This document shows positions 24,134 through 33,092 of a stretch of DNA of 64,000 bases, piece after piece; position 1 is the stretch's first letter; each line of letters begins with the position of its first letter. The notes beneath the pieces were generated by a model, which was given only the letters and a program-made list of their open reading frames with translations, made no database searches and was not told the DNA's origin. This DNA is from Microbacterium rhizomatis (GTDB lineage Bacteria > Actinomycetota > Actinomycetes > Actinomycetales > Microbacteriaceae), in NCBI RefSeq assembly GCF_008710745.1, contig NZ_VYSA01000003.1, forward strand, positions 186,001-250,000, given 5' to 3'. A program made the translations under genes and the position numbers.

Positions 24134-25297
24134 ATGGACCGCGAGATCTACGACGAAGACCACGAGGCGTTCCGCGACGTCGTGAAGGAGTTCGTCAAGC
24201 GCTACGCGACGGAAGAGAAGCGCAAGCAGTGGGACGCGGACGGCGAGATCGACCGGGCGACCATGCTCGCGGCGGGTGAGGCCGGCATCATCGGACTCTC
24301 GGTGCCGGAAGAATTCGGCGGCGCGGGGATGCTGCAGGACTACCGCTTCCGCTCCGTCGTGCTCGAAGAGACGATCGGCGCCGGACAGGGCTCGCTCGCC
24401 GGCGCTCTCGGCATCCAGGACGACCTCGCCGTGCCCTACATCGTGCACATGGGCACGCAGGAGCAGAAGCAGAAGTGGCTCCCGGGCATGGCGACCGGCG
24501 AGATCCTCGGCGCTCTGGCGATGACCGAGCCGGGAGCGGGCTCGGACCTGCGGGGCATCAAGACCACCGCGAAGCGCGTCGAGGGCGGCTATGTCGTCAA
24601 CGGGGCGAAGACCTTCATCTCGAGCGGCAAGACCGCCGACATCGTCGTGACCTTCGTCAAGACCGGTGAGGGCAATCGGCCCGACGCGTTCAGCCTGCTC
24701 ATCCTCGAAGACGGCATGAAGGGCTTCGAGCACGGCAAGAAGCTCGAGAAGATGGGCTTCCACGGGTGGGATACCGCGGAGCTGTCGTTCGTCGACGTGT
24801 TCGTGCCGGAGGAGAACCTGATCGGCGGCAAGGAGGGCATGGGCTTCATCCAGCTCATGATGAACCTCCCGCTCGAGCGTCTGTCGATCGGCGTCGCGGC
24901 CGCCGCGGCCGGCGAAGCGGCGTTCGTGTGGACGCGCGACTACACGCTGAGCCGTGAGGCGTTCGGCCAGCCGGTCGCCGACTTCCAGAACACCCGGTTC
25001 CGACTCGCCGACATGGCAACGACGGTCGACGTCATGTGGACCTACATCGACCGGGCCATGATGCTCTACAAGGACAAGAAGCTCACCGCCGAAGAGGCTG
25101 CGAAGGTCAAGTTCTGGGCGACCGACCGCGAGTGGGAGCTGCTGGACCTGGGAGTGCAGCTGCACGGCGGATACGGCTACATCACCGAGTATCCGATCGC
25201 CCGGGCCTTCCTGGATGCTCGTGTGCACCGGATCTACGGCGGCACGAACGAGATCATGCGCGACATCGTGAGCCGTCAGATCGTCGGTCGACGCTGA
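24134..25297 (+). CDS. Acyl-CoA dehydrogenase
   Basis: A 387-residue FAD flavoenzyme of beta-oxidation or branched-chain acyl-CoA breakdown; it passes electrons to ETF. Typical marks are the start YDEDHEAFRDVVKEFVKRYATEE, AMTEPGAGSDLRGIKTTA, TFISSGKTADIVVTF, QLHGGYGYITEYPIARAFLDARV and IYGGTNEIMRDIVSRQI. The exact chain preference cannot be read. ATG 24134 has GGAAGG about 8 bases upstream; the frame above it is non-coding promoter. It stands alone, with an operator-like dyad upstream and a strong terminator downstream. Confidence 0.93.
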   Translation: MDREIYDEDHEAFRDVVKEFVKRYATEEKRKQWDADGEIDRATMLAAGEAGIIGLSVPEEFGGAGMLQDYRFRSVVLEETIGAGQGSLAGALGIQDDLAVPYIVHMGTQEQKQKWLPGMATGEILGALAMTEPGAGSDLRGIKTTAKRVEGGYVVNGAKTFISSGKTADIVVTFVKTGEGNRPDAFSLLILEDGMKGFEHGKKLEKMGFHGWDTAELSFVDVFVPEENLIGGKEGMGFIQLMMNLPLERLSIGVAAAAAGEAAFVWTRDYTLSREAFGQPVADFQNTRFRLADMATTVDVMWTYIDRAMMLYKDKKLTAEEAAKVKFWATDREWELLDLGVQLHGGYGYITEYPIARAFLDARVHRIYGGTNEIMRDIVSRQIVGRR

Positions 25298-25313
25298 GTA
25301 TCGGGAGCCCGGC

Positions 25314-25400
25314 GTACATCTGAGAGGACGGTCGGTGCGCGAGTGGGCCCGGGTCGCCGCCCGGGGGCCGCTCGCGCACCGGCCGTCCTCTCGCGTGTAC
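25314..25400. terminator. Long bidirectional terminator/inverted repeat between convergent genes
   Basis: About 35 bases on each side pair almost fully (GAGAGGACGG-CGGTGCGCGAG and its complement, ending in CCCGGG over a short loop). The outer end GTACATCTGAGAGGACG resembles the family C arm, so this may be a family C element used as a terminator for the acyl-CoA dehydrogenase and ECF operons. Confidence 0.85.
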
Positions 25401-25424
25401 GGCTCGACGTCGAGACCGGCCGGT

Positions 25425-26243
25425 TCAGCCGAGCTGCCAAGGGAAGAACAACCACAGCACCGCCGCCGAGACGATCCAGAAGAGCGCGATGAAGACGATG
25501 TCGCGAGGGCGGAACGGAACGAGGTATCGCTCGGTGCGGGTGGGGTAGGCGCCGAAGGCGCGAGCATCCATCGCCAGCGCGACGCGCTCGGCGTGCCGGA
25601 TCGCGCCCGCGAGGAGCGGAACGATGTAGCCGATCGCCCGGGCGGCGCGCGAGAACGGGCCAGCACCGCCGTGATGGCCGCGCACACGGTGCGCGGCGCG
25701 GATGACGTCGAGTTCGTACGCGAAGCGCGGCACGAACCGGAAGGCGGCCAGGGCGGTGTAGCCGATGCGGTACGGCACCCGCAGCTGCTGCACGGTCGCT
25801 CGGACGAGATCCGGTCCCGTGGTCGTGACGCCGCCGATGAGGGCGAGCGCGACGATCGCGGCGAGCCGCAGCGCGGTGGCGAACCCGAGTTCGAGCGCTC
25901 CGCTGTACAGCACCCCGTCGCCGATCCGCAGGACGGCCGGCGTGGCCTCGACGAGCGCGGAATCGACCCACACGGAGAAGCCGAATCCGACCACGGCGAC
26001 TGCGACGGGGACGCCGAGGAACATCACGGCCGCGAGGCGGCCCGTCAGACGTGCACCGACCAGCACGACGGCGTACGAGATCGCGACGAAGACGAGCGGG
26101 GTGGCGAGGTCGCGGACGAAGACGAGCGCGATCATCGCCGGCACGGGCGCGGCGAGCTTGGCGAGCGGGTTGAGTGCGTAGAGGAAGCGCACAGGGGATG
26201 CCGGCGCAAGGGTCGCATAAGGGTCGAACGCCGCGGAGGTCAT
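25425..26243 (-). CDS. ECF transporter T component (CbiQ/YkoC-like)
   Basis: A 272-residue integral membrane protein, the energy-coupling T subunit of an ECF-type vitamin importer. It has several helices and two cytosolic coupling helices carrying the Ala-Arg-Gly-like signatures (IRAAHRVRGHHG and ERVALAMDARAFG) that dock on the ATPases. FLYALNPLAKLAAPVPAMIALVF at the start is typical of CbiQ-type proteins. It is the last gene of a three-gene minus-strand operon and overlaps the ATPase gene by 4 bases. Confidence 0.88.
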   Translation of the reverse strand: MTSAAFDPYATLAPASPVRFLYALNPLAKLAAPVPAMIALVFVRDLATPLVFVAISYAVVLVGARLTGRLAAVMFLGVPVAVAVVGFGFSVWVDSALVEATPAVLRIGDGVLYSGALELGFATALRLAAIVALALIGGVTTTGPDLVRATVQQLRVPYRIGYTALAAFRFVPRFAYELDVIRAAHRVRGHHGGAGPFSRAARAIGYIVPLLAGAIRHAERVALAMDARAFGAYPTRTERYLVPFRPRDIVFIALFWIVSAAVLWLFFPWQLG

Positions 26244-28057
26244 GCGCGCAGCACCCCGGGAAGGTCGGCGAGACGCAGCGCTCCGCGCAGAGCGGGGATT
26301 CCGTGGAACGCGGCCGCGAGGGGCGGCTGACGCAGCCCCGCTCGGTCGAGAAGGGCGTCGTCGGCGAGCACGTCGGTCGTGGCCCCCGACGCGAGGATGC
26401 GCCCGTCCGCGAGTACGACGGTGTGGCTCGCGTACTCGGCGACGAGCTGCATGTCGTGCGTGACGACGATGATGGTGGTGCCGTCGGCGTTGAGCGCCGA
26501 GAGCAGCCCGAGGAGTTCGTCGGCCCGCGCGCGATCCTGTCCGAAGGTGGGCTCGTCCAGTGCCAGAACAGGAGCCCCGGCGATCAGTGCGGTACCGACC
26601 GACAGCCGCCGCTTCTGCCCGCCGGACAGCAGGAACGGGTGCGACCGCGCCTTCTCGGCCAGACCGAACCGCTCGAGCATGTGTCCGACCCGTTCGTCGA
26701 TCTCCGCATCGGGGAGTCGGGCGAGGCGCAAGCCGTGCGCGAGCTCGTCGGAGACCGTGTGGGCGATGAACTGGTGCTCGGGGTTCTGGAAGACGAATCC
26801 GATGGTCGAAGAGACCGCCCGCGGCGAAGCCGTTCCGGGGTCGATGCCGCCGACACTGATGCGTCCGCGCGGGGGCGCGACGACGCCTGCGATCGCCTGG
26901 ACGAGGGTCGTCTTGCCCGCGCCGTTCGCTCCGACGACGGCGACGAACGATCCGGCCGCCACGTCGAGGTCGACCCCGTGCAGAAGCTCGCGGCGCCTTC
27001 GGCCGCGGCCCCTGGTGACCGAGAGCGCCCGGACGCGGATGAGCGGCGGGACAGCGTCGCCCGGGGGCTGTGCGCTTCGCTCGATGACCGAAGCTCCGCT
27101 GGCTGCGGGCGCGAGGCGCGACGAAACGGGGTCTTCCGATGGTCGCGGCGCGGCACCGCGCGCCTCGAGGCCCGCGCGCAACTCGGCCGGGGTGAGCGGC
27201 AGCGGGTCGAGCGTCCAGCCGGCCTCGCGCAGGCGCAGCGCCGCGATCGCCGCGGAAGGCAGCCAGACGCCCATCCGCACGAGCTCATCCACGTGTGTGC
27301 GGAGCACCTCTTCGGCAGGCCCGTCGAAGACCAGGTGGCCCTGCTGATCGAGCACGACGACACGATCGACGAACGAGATCGCAGCATCGAGGTTGTGCTC
27401 GACCAGCACGATCCCCCTGCCACCGTCCGCGACGAGTTCGGCCAGGGCGGCGTAGACCTCGTCGATGCCCGCCGGATCGAGGTTGGCCGTCGGTTCGTCC
27501 AGCACAAGGAGTGGCGACCCCATCGCCAGCGCGCACGCGATCGCGAGCCTCTGGCGGCCGCCGCCGGAAAGCCGGTCGGGATTCTCGTCCCGCCGATCCC
27601 ACAGCCCCACGCGTCGCAGCGCGGCCTCGGCGCGCGCACGGACCTCTGCCACCGGCATCCGCAGGTTCTCCGGACCGAACGCGACCTCGTCGAACAGGGT
27701 GCCGGTCACCAGCTGGGCATCCGGATCCTGGAACACCATCGCCACGCGCGTGCTCAGTTCGGCGACGGTGGTGTCGGATGCTGTCACCCCGCCGACCTCG
27801 ATCGCGCCGGTCACCCTGGCGGGCACAGCGTGTGGGATCAAGCCGTTGAGCGCGAGGGTCAGCGTCGATTTGCCCGATCCGCTCGGGCCGAGCAGCAGCA
27901 CCACCTCGCCGGGGGCGACGTTGAAGCTCACGGCGCGGGGGGTCGGAGCATCCTCACCGTCGTGGGTGATCGACACGTCGCGCACCCGCAGGAGGGTGCC
28001 GCCGGCGGCGCCGACCGGCGCAGGGGCGGCGGAGAAGTCGCGTTCAGGTGCGGTCAC
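26240..28057 (-). CDS. ECF transporter ATPase, two ABC domains fused (YkoD-like)
   Basis: A 605-residue tandem ABC ATPase that powers the ECF importer. Domain 1 has GPSGSGKSTLTLALNG, a divergent signature LSGGGRQRLAIA and LLVLDEPTANLDP. Domain 2 has GANGAGKTTLVQAIAG, LSGGQKRRLSVG and VLALDEPTFGQD. A basic Ser/Pro linker joins them near 320-345. In most ECF systems the ATPases are separate; fusion is typical of the YkoD type. It lies between the S and T genes, with 83 bases to the S gene. Confidence 0.92.
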   Translation of the reverse strand: MTAPERDFSAAPAPVGAAGGTLLRVRDVSITHDGEDAPTPRAVSFNVAPGEVVLLLGPSGSGKSTLTLALNGLIPHAVPARVTGAIEVGGVTASDTTVAELSTRVAMVFQDPDAQLVTGTLFDEVAFGPENLRMPVAEVRARAEAALRRVGLWDRRDENPDRLSGGGRQRLAIACALAMGSPLLVLDEPTANLDPAGIDEVYAALAELVADGGRGIVLVEHNLDAAISFVDRVVVLDQQGHLVFDGPAEEVLRTHVDELVRMGVWLPSAAIAALRLREAGWTLDPLPLTPAELRAGLEARGAAPRPSEDPVSSRLAPAASGASVIERSAQPPGDAVPPLIRVRALSVTRGRGRRRRELLHGVDLDVAAGSFVAVVGANGAGKTTLVQAIAGVVAPPRGRISVGGIDPGTASPRAVSSTIGFVFQNPEHQFIAHTVSDELAHGLRLARLPDAEIDERVGHMLERFGLAEKARSHPFLLSGGQKRRLSVGTALIAGAPVLALDEPTFGQDRARADELLGLLSALNADGTTIIVVTHDMQLVAEYASHTVVLADGRILASGATTDVLADDALLDRAGLRQPPLAAAFHGIPALRGALRLADLPGVLRA

Positions 28058-28140
28058 AGCTCGTTCCGGATCGGGTAAGTCCAGCCTAACTTAGCCGACC
28101 CTTAGCCGAACGTCGGCCCATCGTCGAGCCGCCCGCGATG

Positions 28141-28707
28141 TCAGCCTCGGGAGCGTGGGCGGGCTACGCCCGCGCGACGCAGGCCAGCGCCGATCCAGAG
28201 TGCGACGGCCGTCCAGGCGATGGGCCCGAACACGGAGAGCACGAGGTAAAGGGCTTGCGCCCACACCGGAAACACCGAGAGATGGGCCGCGAAGAACACG
28301 ACGACAGCGACGAGGACGCCGATGATCCCGCCCGAGATGAAGAAGCGCCATGCGCCCCATGCGCGGTACCGGGTCGCCGCGGCGACGAGTTCCTGGATTC
28401 CGCCGAACAGCAGCGCCGTCCCCAGGAAGCGCGGCGCGAAGGCGACCGCGAACGCGCTCGCGACCAACGCGGCGATGAGGTGGGTGATGATCGCCACGAG
28501 CGGCAGACGCAGTGTCTCCTGCGCGATGATCCCCGGCAGCACGTGCACGCCCAGCACCAGTCCGTAGAGGGGTGCGGCGGCGGCTATCACAAGCGGTGTG
28601 AGAGCACCCGCGATACCGCCGGCGACCCCGGTGGCGACGCCGATCGCCGCGCATACGAGCAGGACGCGCGTCGAGAGCACAGGGGTTTTCCGGGGAGGCG
28701 AGGACAC
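28141..28707 (-). CDS. ECF transporter S component, YkoE-like (thiamine/HMP candidate)
   Basis: A 188-residue protein with five or six helices and a basic tail. The order PLYGLVLGVHVLPGIIAQETLRLPLVAIITHLIAALV, LLFGGIQELVAAATRYRAWG fits YkoE-type S components, and the neighbouring fused ATPase and T genes give the YkoE-YkoD-YkoC set. That set imports thiamine or its pyrimidine precursor HMP in Bacillus. No TPP riboswitch consensus is seen upstream, so the substrate stays tentative. The GTG start has a TACGCT -10 box 6 bases upstream, suggesting a leaderless operon. Confidence 0.68.
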   Translation of the reverse strand: MSSPPRKTPVLSTRVLLVCAAIGVATGVAGGIAGALTPLVIAAAAPLYGLVLGVHVLPGIIAQETLRLPLVAIITHLIAALVASAFAVAFAPRFLGTALLFGGIQELVAAATRYRAWGAWRFFISGGIIGVLVAVVVFFAAHLSVFPVWAQALYLVLSVFGPIAWTAVALWIGAGLRRAGVARPRSRG

Positions 28708-28713
28708 ACGCTC

Positions 28714-28719
28714 AGCGTA
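28714..28719 (-). promoter_or_regulatory. Putative -10 box of a leaderless promoter (ECF operon)
   Basis: On the minus strand TACGCT stands 6 bases before the GTG start of the S-component gene, with no ribosome binding site. Confidence 0.5.
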
Positions 28720-28762
28720 CTGGCTGGTCGTTTCGAGCTCGGGGTCTTCGCGGATCCGCGCG

Positions 28763-28842
28763 CATCCGGAAGGACGGTTGTGGCTCGAGTCGCCCAGTGG
28801 GGCTGCCCGGGCGCCGTCGACACCTGTGCATCCTTCCGGATG
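28763..28842. repeat. Intergenic inverted-repeat element, family C copy 2
   Basis: Perfect 12-bp arms CATCCGGAAGGA and TCCTTCCGGATG enclose 56 unrelated bases. It lies between the pirin gene end and the ECF operon promoter, both on the minus strand, and may also end the pirin transcript. Confidence 0.6.
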
Positions 28843-28855
28843 TCCGGGTCGGGCG

Positions 28856-29848
28856 TCAGACCCGGCGTCGGCGCTGGGTGAGACGTACGCCGGGGAGGGG
28901 CGGCGCGGGGATGCGCTCGTCGCCGTGGCCGACGACGTGACCGAACCGGGGGGAGCCCTGCTCCCACGCGTCCCTGGCGTCGACGATCTCCTCGTGCGTT
29001 CGGCCGACGAAGTTCCACCACATCACGATGTCGTCTTCGAACGGCTCGCCGCCGAGGAGGAAGACGACGGTGTCGGTGTCGCCGCCGATCACGAGGTCTT
29101 CGCGGCCTGTCCCGAGATAGAGCAAGTGCTCGGGGTCGATGAGGGTCGCCTCAGGAAGAGAGAGGGATGCAGCGCCCTCGACGCCCGCGAGGGCGTACTC
29201 CCAGTCGGGGTGAAGGGGCAGGTGCACCCGCGAGCCGGCGGGGATCCGCAGTTCGGCGCCGACGATGGGCGTGTACGCCGTCGCGGGCGAGGTCGCACCG
29301 CCGAACTCGCCGAGGACGACGATCGCCTCGCCCGTCTCTCCTTGGTCGGCGACGAGGGTGACCCGCGGCAGGTCGTCGTGGCGTTCGAAGTCGGGCGCAC
29401 CCGCGCGCCGCGACTCGGGCAGTGCGACCCAGAGCTGCAGAGCGTCGAGCGGGATCGCCTCTTCGCCGACCGAATACTCGGAGTGCGCGATGCCGGCGCC
29501 GCTGGTCATGATGTTCAGCGCTCCGCGGCTGATCACGACGTCGCTGCCGACGGAGTCGCGGTGGTGCACCTCGCCCACGAACGGCCAGGTCACCGTCTGC
29601 AGCCCGATGTGCGGATGAGGCTCGACGCGCATCCGCGTGCGCTGTGGCCCGAACCGGTCGAGGAAGCACCAGGCGCCGACCATCGGCAGGTCGCGCTGCG
29701 GCAGCGCGCGATGCACCTCCATGCCCCGCACGCCGCCGAGCGGGACGGCCCGGAACTCGAGGAGGAGCGCGCGGGGCCCGTCGGTCGTCGGGGTCGGCTC
29801 GTCCGCGTGGACGACAGCGGATTCGGGCCCGACGTCGAGGCGGGTCAT
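28856..29848 (-). CDS. Pirin family protein
   Basis: A 330-residue double-cupin protein. The pirin N-terminal cupin shows MVGAWCFLDRFGPQRTRMRVEPHPHIGLQTVTWPFVGEVHHRDSVGS, with the His-x-His and later His/Glu metal ligands, then INIMTSGAGIAHSEY-like sequence (ALNIMTSGAGIAHSEYS). The C-terminal cupin ends VMWWNFVGRTHEEI. Pirins bind iron; some bacterial ones are quercetin dioxygenases or redox-linked regulators. ATG 29846-29848 is chosen because it overlaps the GNAT gene stop by 4 bases, showing coupling; the longer frame upstream runs over that gene. Confidence 0.92.
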   Translation of the reverse strand: MTRLDVGPESAVVHADEPTPTTDGPRALLLEFRAVPLGGVRGMEVHRALPQRDLPMVGAWCFLDRFGPQRTRMRVEPHPHIGLQTVTWPFVGEVHHRDSVGSDVVISRGALNIMTSGAGIAHSEYSVGEEAIPLDALQLWVALPESRRAGAPDFERHDDLPRVTLVADQGETGEAIVVLGEFGGATSPATAYTPIVGAELRIPAGSRVHLPLHPDWEYALAGVEGAASLSLPEATLIDPEHLLYLGTGREDLVIGGDTDTVVFLLGGEPFEDDIVMWWNFVGRTHEEIVDARDAWEQGSPRFGHVVGHGDERIPAPPLPGVRLTQRRRRV

Positions 29849-30195
29849 ACGCCCGAGCCGCCGGCGGCGGCGCCCGTGCCGGCGGTGCCGCTGCGTGACC
29901 AGTCGATCTCGAGCCCCTCGACCTCGTGCTTCTGCAGGAACCGCACGACGTACGGGCACTCCGGCACGACGGTCTCGTGGCGGGCGACAGCATCCTTCAT
30001 CGCGTCGCCCACCAGAACCGCACCGAGGCCGCGGCCCGCGAAGGCGGGATCGATCGAGGTGTGCGGGAACACGAGGCGCCCGCGGCTGTCGACACGGAAC
30101 TCGGTGAACCCACCGAGCACGTCGCCCACGTGGATCTCGTATCGACCAGCGGCGTCGTTGCGGGTCACGGTCACATCTTCGGTCGGCTCTGTCAC
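29845..30195 (-). CDS. GNAT-type N-acetyltransferase (YidJ/COG2388-like)
   Basis: A 116-residue small acetyltransferase. FPHTSIDPAFAGRGLGAVLVGDAMKDAV carries the acetyl-CoA-binding Arg/Gly-x-x-Gly-x-Gly/Ala pattern, followed by VPECPYVVRFLQKHEVEG, the short COG2388 form whose substrate is unknown. It precedes and overlaps the pirin gene, a common actinobacterial pairing. GTG 30193-30195 is chosen because GAGAGGA lies about 7 bases before it. A 15-residue Ala/Gly/Ser tail ends the protein. Confidence 0.85.
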   Translation of the reverse strand: MTEPTEDVTVTRNDAAGRYEIHVGDVLGGFTEFRVDSRGRLVFPHTSIDPAFAGRGLGAVLVGDAMKDAVARHETVVPECPYVVRFLQKHEVEGLEIDWSRSGTAGTGAAAGGSGV

Positions 30196-30306
30196 GGGGC
30201 ATCCTCTCGTCGTCGCTTCCAACGTAGGTCGCTTCGGGATGCTTCCGCCACCGGTTCATCGGCGACTGCGGCCGCGGACGCAGCCCGGACCAGGCAGACT
30301 CGGGGG

Positions 30307-32877
30307 ATGGCCGCTTCGCTCCTGGACTCCGTGCCGCGCGGCGCGGACCCCGATGCCGCATATGCGGGCTTCGTCGAATGGGCCGAGGGCGCGGGGTTCG
30401 CCCTGTACCCGGCGCAGGACGAGGCCGTGATCGAGCTGGTCTCGGGCGCCAACGTGATCCTGTCGACGCCGACGGGCACGGGCAAGTCGCTCGTCGCGGT
30501 CGCCGCGCACGCGATCGCCCTGGCCCGCGGCGGCCGGACGTATTACACCGCGCCGATCAAGGCGCTCGTGAGCGAGAAGTTCTTCGCCCTGGCGGACGTC
30601 TTCGGGGCCGAGAACGTCGGGATGGTCACGGGCGATTCGTCGGTCAACCCGGATGCTCCGATCATCTGCTGCACGGCCGAGATCCTCGCGAACCTCGCCC
30701 TCCGGCACGGCGCCGACACCCAGGTGGATCAGGTCGTCATGGACGAGTTCCACTACTACGGCGACCCCGACAGAGGGTGGGCGTGGCAGGTGCCGCTGCT
30801 GCTTCTGCCGCGCGTGCAGTTCGTGTTGATGTCGGCGACGCTCGGCGACGTCACGGCGATCGCCGACGACCTCTCGCGCCGCACCGGCCGGCCGACGGCG
30901 CGGATCACCGGCGTCGAGCGCCCCGTGCCGCTGCACTTCTCGTACGCCCGCACCCCCGTGCACGAGACGGTGGAGGAGCTGCTGACGACGAACCTCGCGC
31001 CGATCTACATCGTGCATTTCTCGCAGGCCGCCGCGATCGAGCGGGCACAGGCCCTGTCGAGCGTGCGGATCGTCAGCCGCGAGCAGCGCGACGAGATCGC
31101 CGAGGCGATCGGCGGATTCCGTTTCACGACGGCGTTCGGCCGCACCCTGTCGAAGTACGTGCGCGCGGGCATCGGCGTGCATCACGCGGGCATGCTGCCG
31201 CGGTACCGCCGTCTGGTCGAGACGCTCGCGCAGCGCGGCCTGCTGCGGGTGATCTGCGGCACCGACACGCTCGGCGTCGGCATCAACGTCCCGATCCGGA
31301 CGGTGCTGATCACCGCGCTCGCGAAATTCGACGGGCAGCGGATGCGGCAGCTCAGCGCCCGCGAATTCCACCAGATCGCCGGCCGCGCGGGACGCGCGGG
31401 GTACGACACGGCGGGAACCGTCGTGGTGATGGCGCCCGAGCACGAGATCGAGAACACGTCCGCGCTGGCGAAGGCCGGCGACGACCCGAAGAAGCTCCGC
31501 AAGGTCGTACGGAAGAAGGCCCCTGCGGGGTTCGTGAACTGGGGCGAGGCCTCCTTCGAAAGACTCGTGGATGCTGAGCCCGAGCCGCTCACTCCGCAGA
31601 TGCAGCTCACCGCGGCGATGCTCATCAACGTCATCGCGCGCGGCGGTGACGTGTTCGCGAACGTCCGGTCGCTCGTCTTCGACAACCACGAGCCTCGGGC
31701 GCGGAAGTACGAGCTGGCCCGGCGGGCGCTCGGCATCTTCCGCACGCTCGTCGCGGCCGAGGTCGTCGTGGTGGCGCCGGGTGGGAGCATCCGCCTCACC
31801 GTCGATCTGCAGCCGAACTTCGCGCTCAACCAGGCCCTGTCTCCGTTCGCGCTCGCCGCCATCGGGCTGCTCGACCCCGAGACCGAGCTGAGACACGGTG
31901 CCGCGGCGTCGGGCGCGCCGGGCACCGCGGGGACCGGGCATTACGCGCTCGACGTCGTGAGCGTCATCGAGGCCACGCTCGACGACCCTCGTCCGGTGCT
32001 CTCGCAGCAGCAGTTCATGGCGCGGGGCGAGGCGGTCGCGGCGATGAAACGCGACGGCATCGAATACGACCAGCGCATGGAGCTGCTGGAAGAGATCACC
32101 TACCCTAAGCCGCTCGAAGAACTCCTCGCGCAGTCGTTCGAGGTGTTCGCGTCGAGCCAGCCGTGGGTGCGCGACTTCGAGCTGTCGCCGAAATCGGTCG
32201 TGCGAGACATGTTCGAGCGGGCGCTGTCGTTCGCCGAGCACATCCAGCTGTATTCGCTCGCGCGCAGCGAGGGACTCGTGCTGCGGTACCTCAGCGATGC
32301 GTACCGTGCGATCCGGCAGACCGTGCCCTCGGACGCCCAGACTCCCGACCTGCTCGACCTGATCGAGTGGCTCGGCGAGCTCGTGCGGCAAGTCGATTCG
32401 AGTCTCGTCGACGAATGGGAATCGCTCGTCAACCCGGTGCTCGATCCGTCGGCACCCGTCGTGCCGCCCGCACCGCCGTCGGTGCTGACGAACCGGCGCG
32501 CGTTCCTCGTGCTCGTTCGCAACGAGATGTTCCGCCGGGTGCAGCTGGCCGCCCTCCAGCGCGACGACGAACTGGCCGCTCTTGATCCCGACGTGGATTG
32601 GCCGGCCGCCCTCGACGCCTACTTCGACGAGCACGACGAGATCCGCACCGGTGGCGCGGCCAGGTCGTCGGCGCTCGTGGCCATCGACGAGTCGGTCGCC
32701 ACGCCCGCTCCGGGCGCCGCCGGCGCGGCGGCGGCATCCCGGATCTGGCGTGTCGAGCAGACGATCGATGACCCGGCCGGTGACCACGATTGGCGCATCC
32801 GCGCCGAGGTCGACCTCGCCGAGTCGGAAGAGCTCGGTACCGCCGTCGTGCGCGTCACCGAGGTGCTCCGGCTGTGA
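30307..32877 (+). CDS. DEAD/DEAH-box helicase with DUF3516 C-terminus
   Basis: An 856-residue Ski2-like helicase found in actinobacteria. Motif I is STPTGTGKSL (about 54-63), motif II is the unusual DEFH (VVMDEFHYYGD, near 143), then LMSATLGDV, GVHHAGMLPRYRRLVE and QIAGRAGRAGYDT (motif VI). The C-terminal half (about 440-856) is the helical DUF3516 region, which ends with WRVEQTIDDPAGDHDWRIRAEVDLAES. Family members are thought to act on RNA, but the role is not settled. A CAGACT box 6 bases before ATG 30307 suggests a leaderless start. Confidence 0.9.
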   Translation: MAASLLDSVPRGADPDAAYAGFVEWAEGAGFALYPAQDEAVIELVSGANVILSTPTGTGKSLVAVAAHAIALARGGRTYYTAPIKALVSEKFFALADVFGAENVGMVTGDSSVNPDAPIICCTAEILANLALRHGADTQVDQVVMDEFHYYGDPDRGWAWQVPLLLLPRVQFVLMSATLGDVTAIADDLSRRTGRPTARITGVERPVPLHFSYARTPVHETVEELLTTNLAPIYIVHFSQAAAIERAQALSSVRIVSREQRDEIAEAIGGFRFTTAFGRTLSKYVRAGIGVHHAGMLPRYRRLVETLAQRGLLRVICGTDTLGVGINVPIRTVLITALAKFDGQRMRQLSAREFHQIAGRAGRAGYDTAGTVVVMAPEHEIENTSALAKAGDDPKKLRKVVRKKAPAGFVNWGEASFERLVDAEPEPLTPQMQLTAAMLINVIARGGDVFANVRSLVFDNHEPRARKYELARRALGIFRTLVAAEVVVVAPGGSIRLTVDLQPNFALNQALSPFALAAIGLLDPETELRHGAAASGAPGTAGTGHYALDVVSVIEATLDDPRPVLSQQQFMARGEAVAAMKRDGIEYDQRMELLEEITYPKPLEELLAQSFEVFASSQPWVRDFELSPKSVVRDMFERALSFAEHIQLYSLARSEGLVLRYLSDAYRAIRQTVPSDAQTPDLLDLIEWLGELVRQVDSSLVDEWESLVNPVLDPSAPVVPPAPPSVLTNRRAFLVLVRNEMFRRVQLAALQRDDELAALDPDVDWPAALDAYFDEHDEIRTGGAARSSALVAIDESVATPAPGAAGAAAASRIWRVEQTIDDPAGDHDWRIRAEVDLAESEELGTAVVRVTEVLRL

Positions 32878-32904
32878 TCCCGCCGCGCCTTCCCGCTCCG
32901 CCCG

Positions 32905-32991
32905 GTGCACAACGCAGGATGGATAGCCCCGGGCGGCCGCGAATGACGGCGTGTCGGGCATTGCGGGCGCACTTCGTCCTGCGTTGTGCAC
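32905..32991. repeat. Intergenic inverted-repeat element, family A copy 2
   Basis: 15-bp perfect arms GTGCACAACGCAGGA and TCCTGCGTTGTGCAC flank 57 bases unlike those of the other copies. It lies 27 bases after the DUF3516 helicase stop. Confidence 0.8.
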
Positions 32992-33092
32992 GCCGGGGAG
33001 AGGGCAGAGGGGGGCGGGGGCTATGGGGCCGGGAGGGTGCGGACGGCAAGGCCGGTCTGTACTGATCGGCCGATGTCGGAGAGGATCACCCT

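Noticed and set aside
28708..28860. TPP riboswitch before the ykoE-like operon
   Set aside because: No CTGAGA or downstream GAT/GCC-type consensus is seen on the minus strand, and the operon looks leaderless.
28856..30361. A 501-residue form of the pirin protein
   Set aside because: The extra 170 residues run over the GNAT gene in another frame; the ATG at 29846-29848 gives the normal pirin length.
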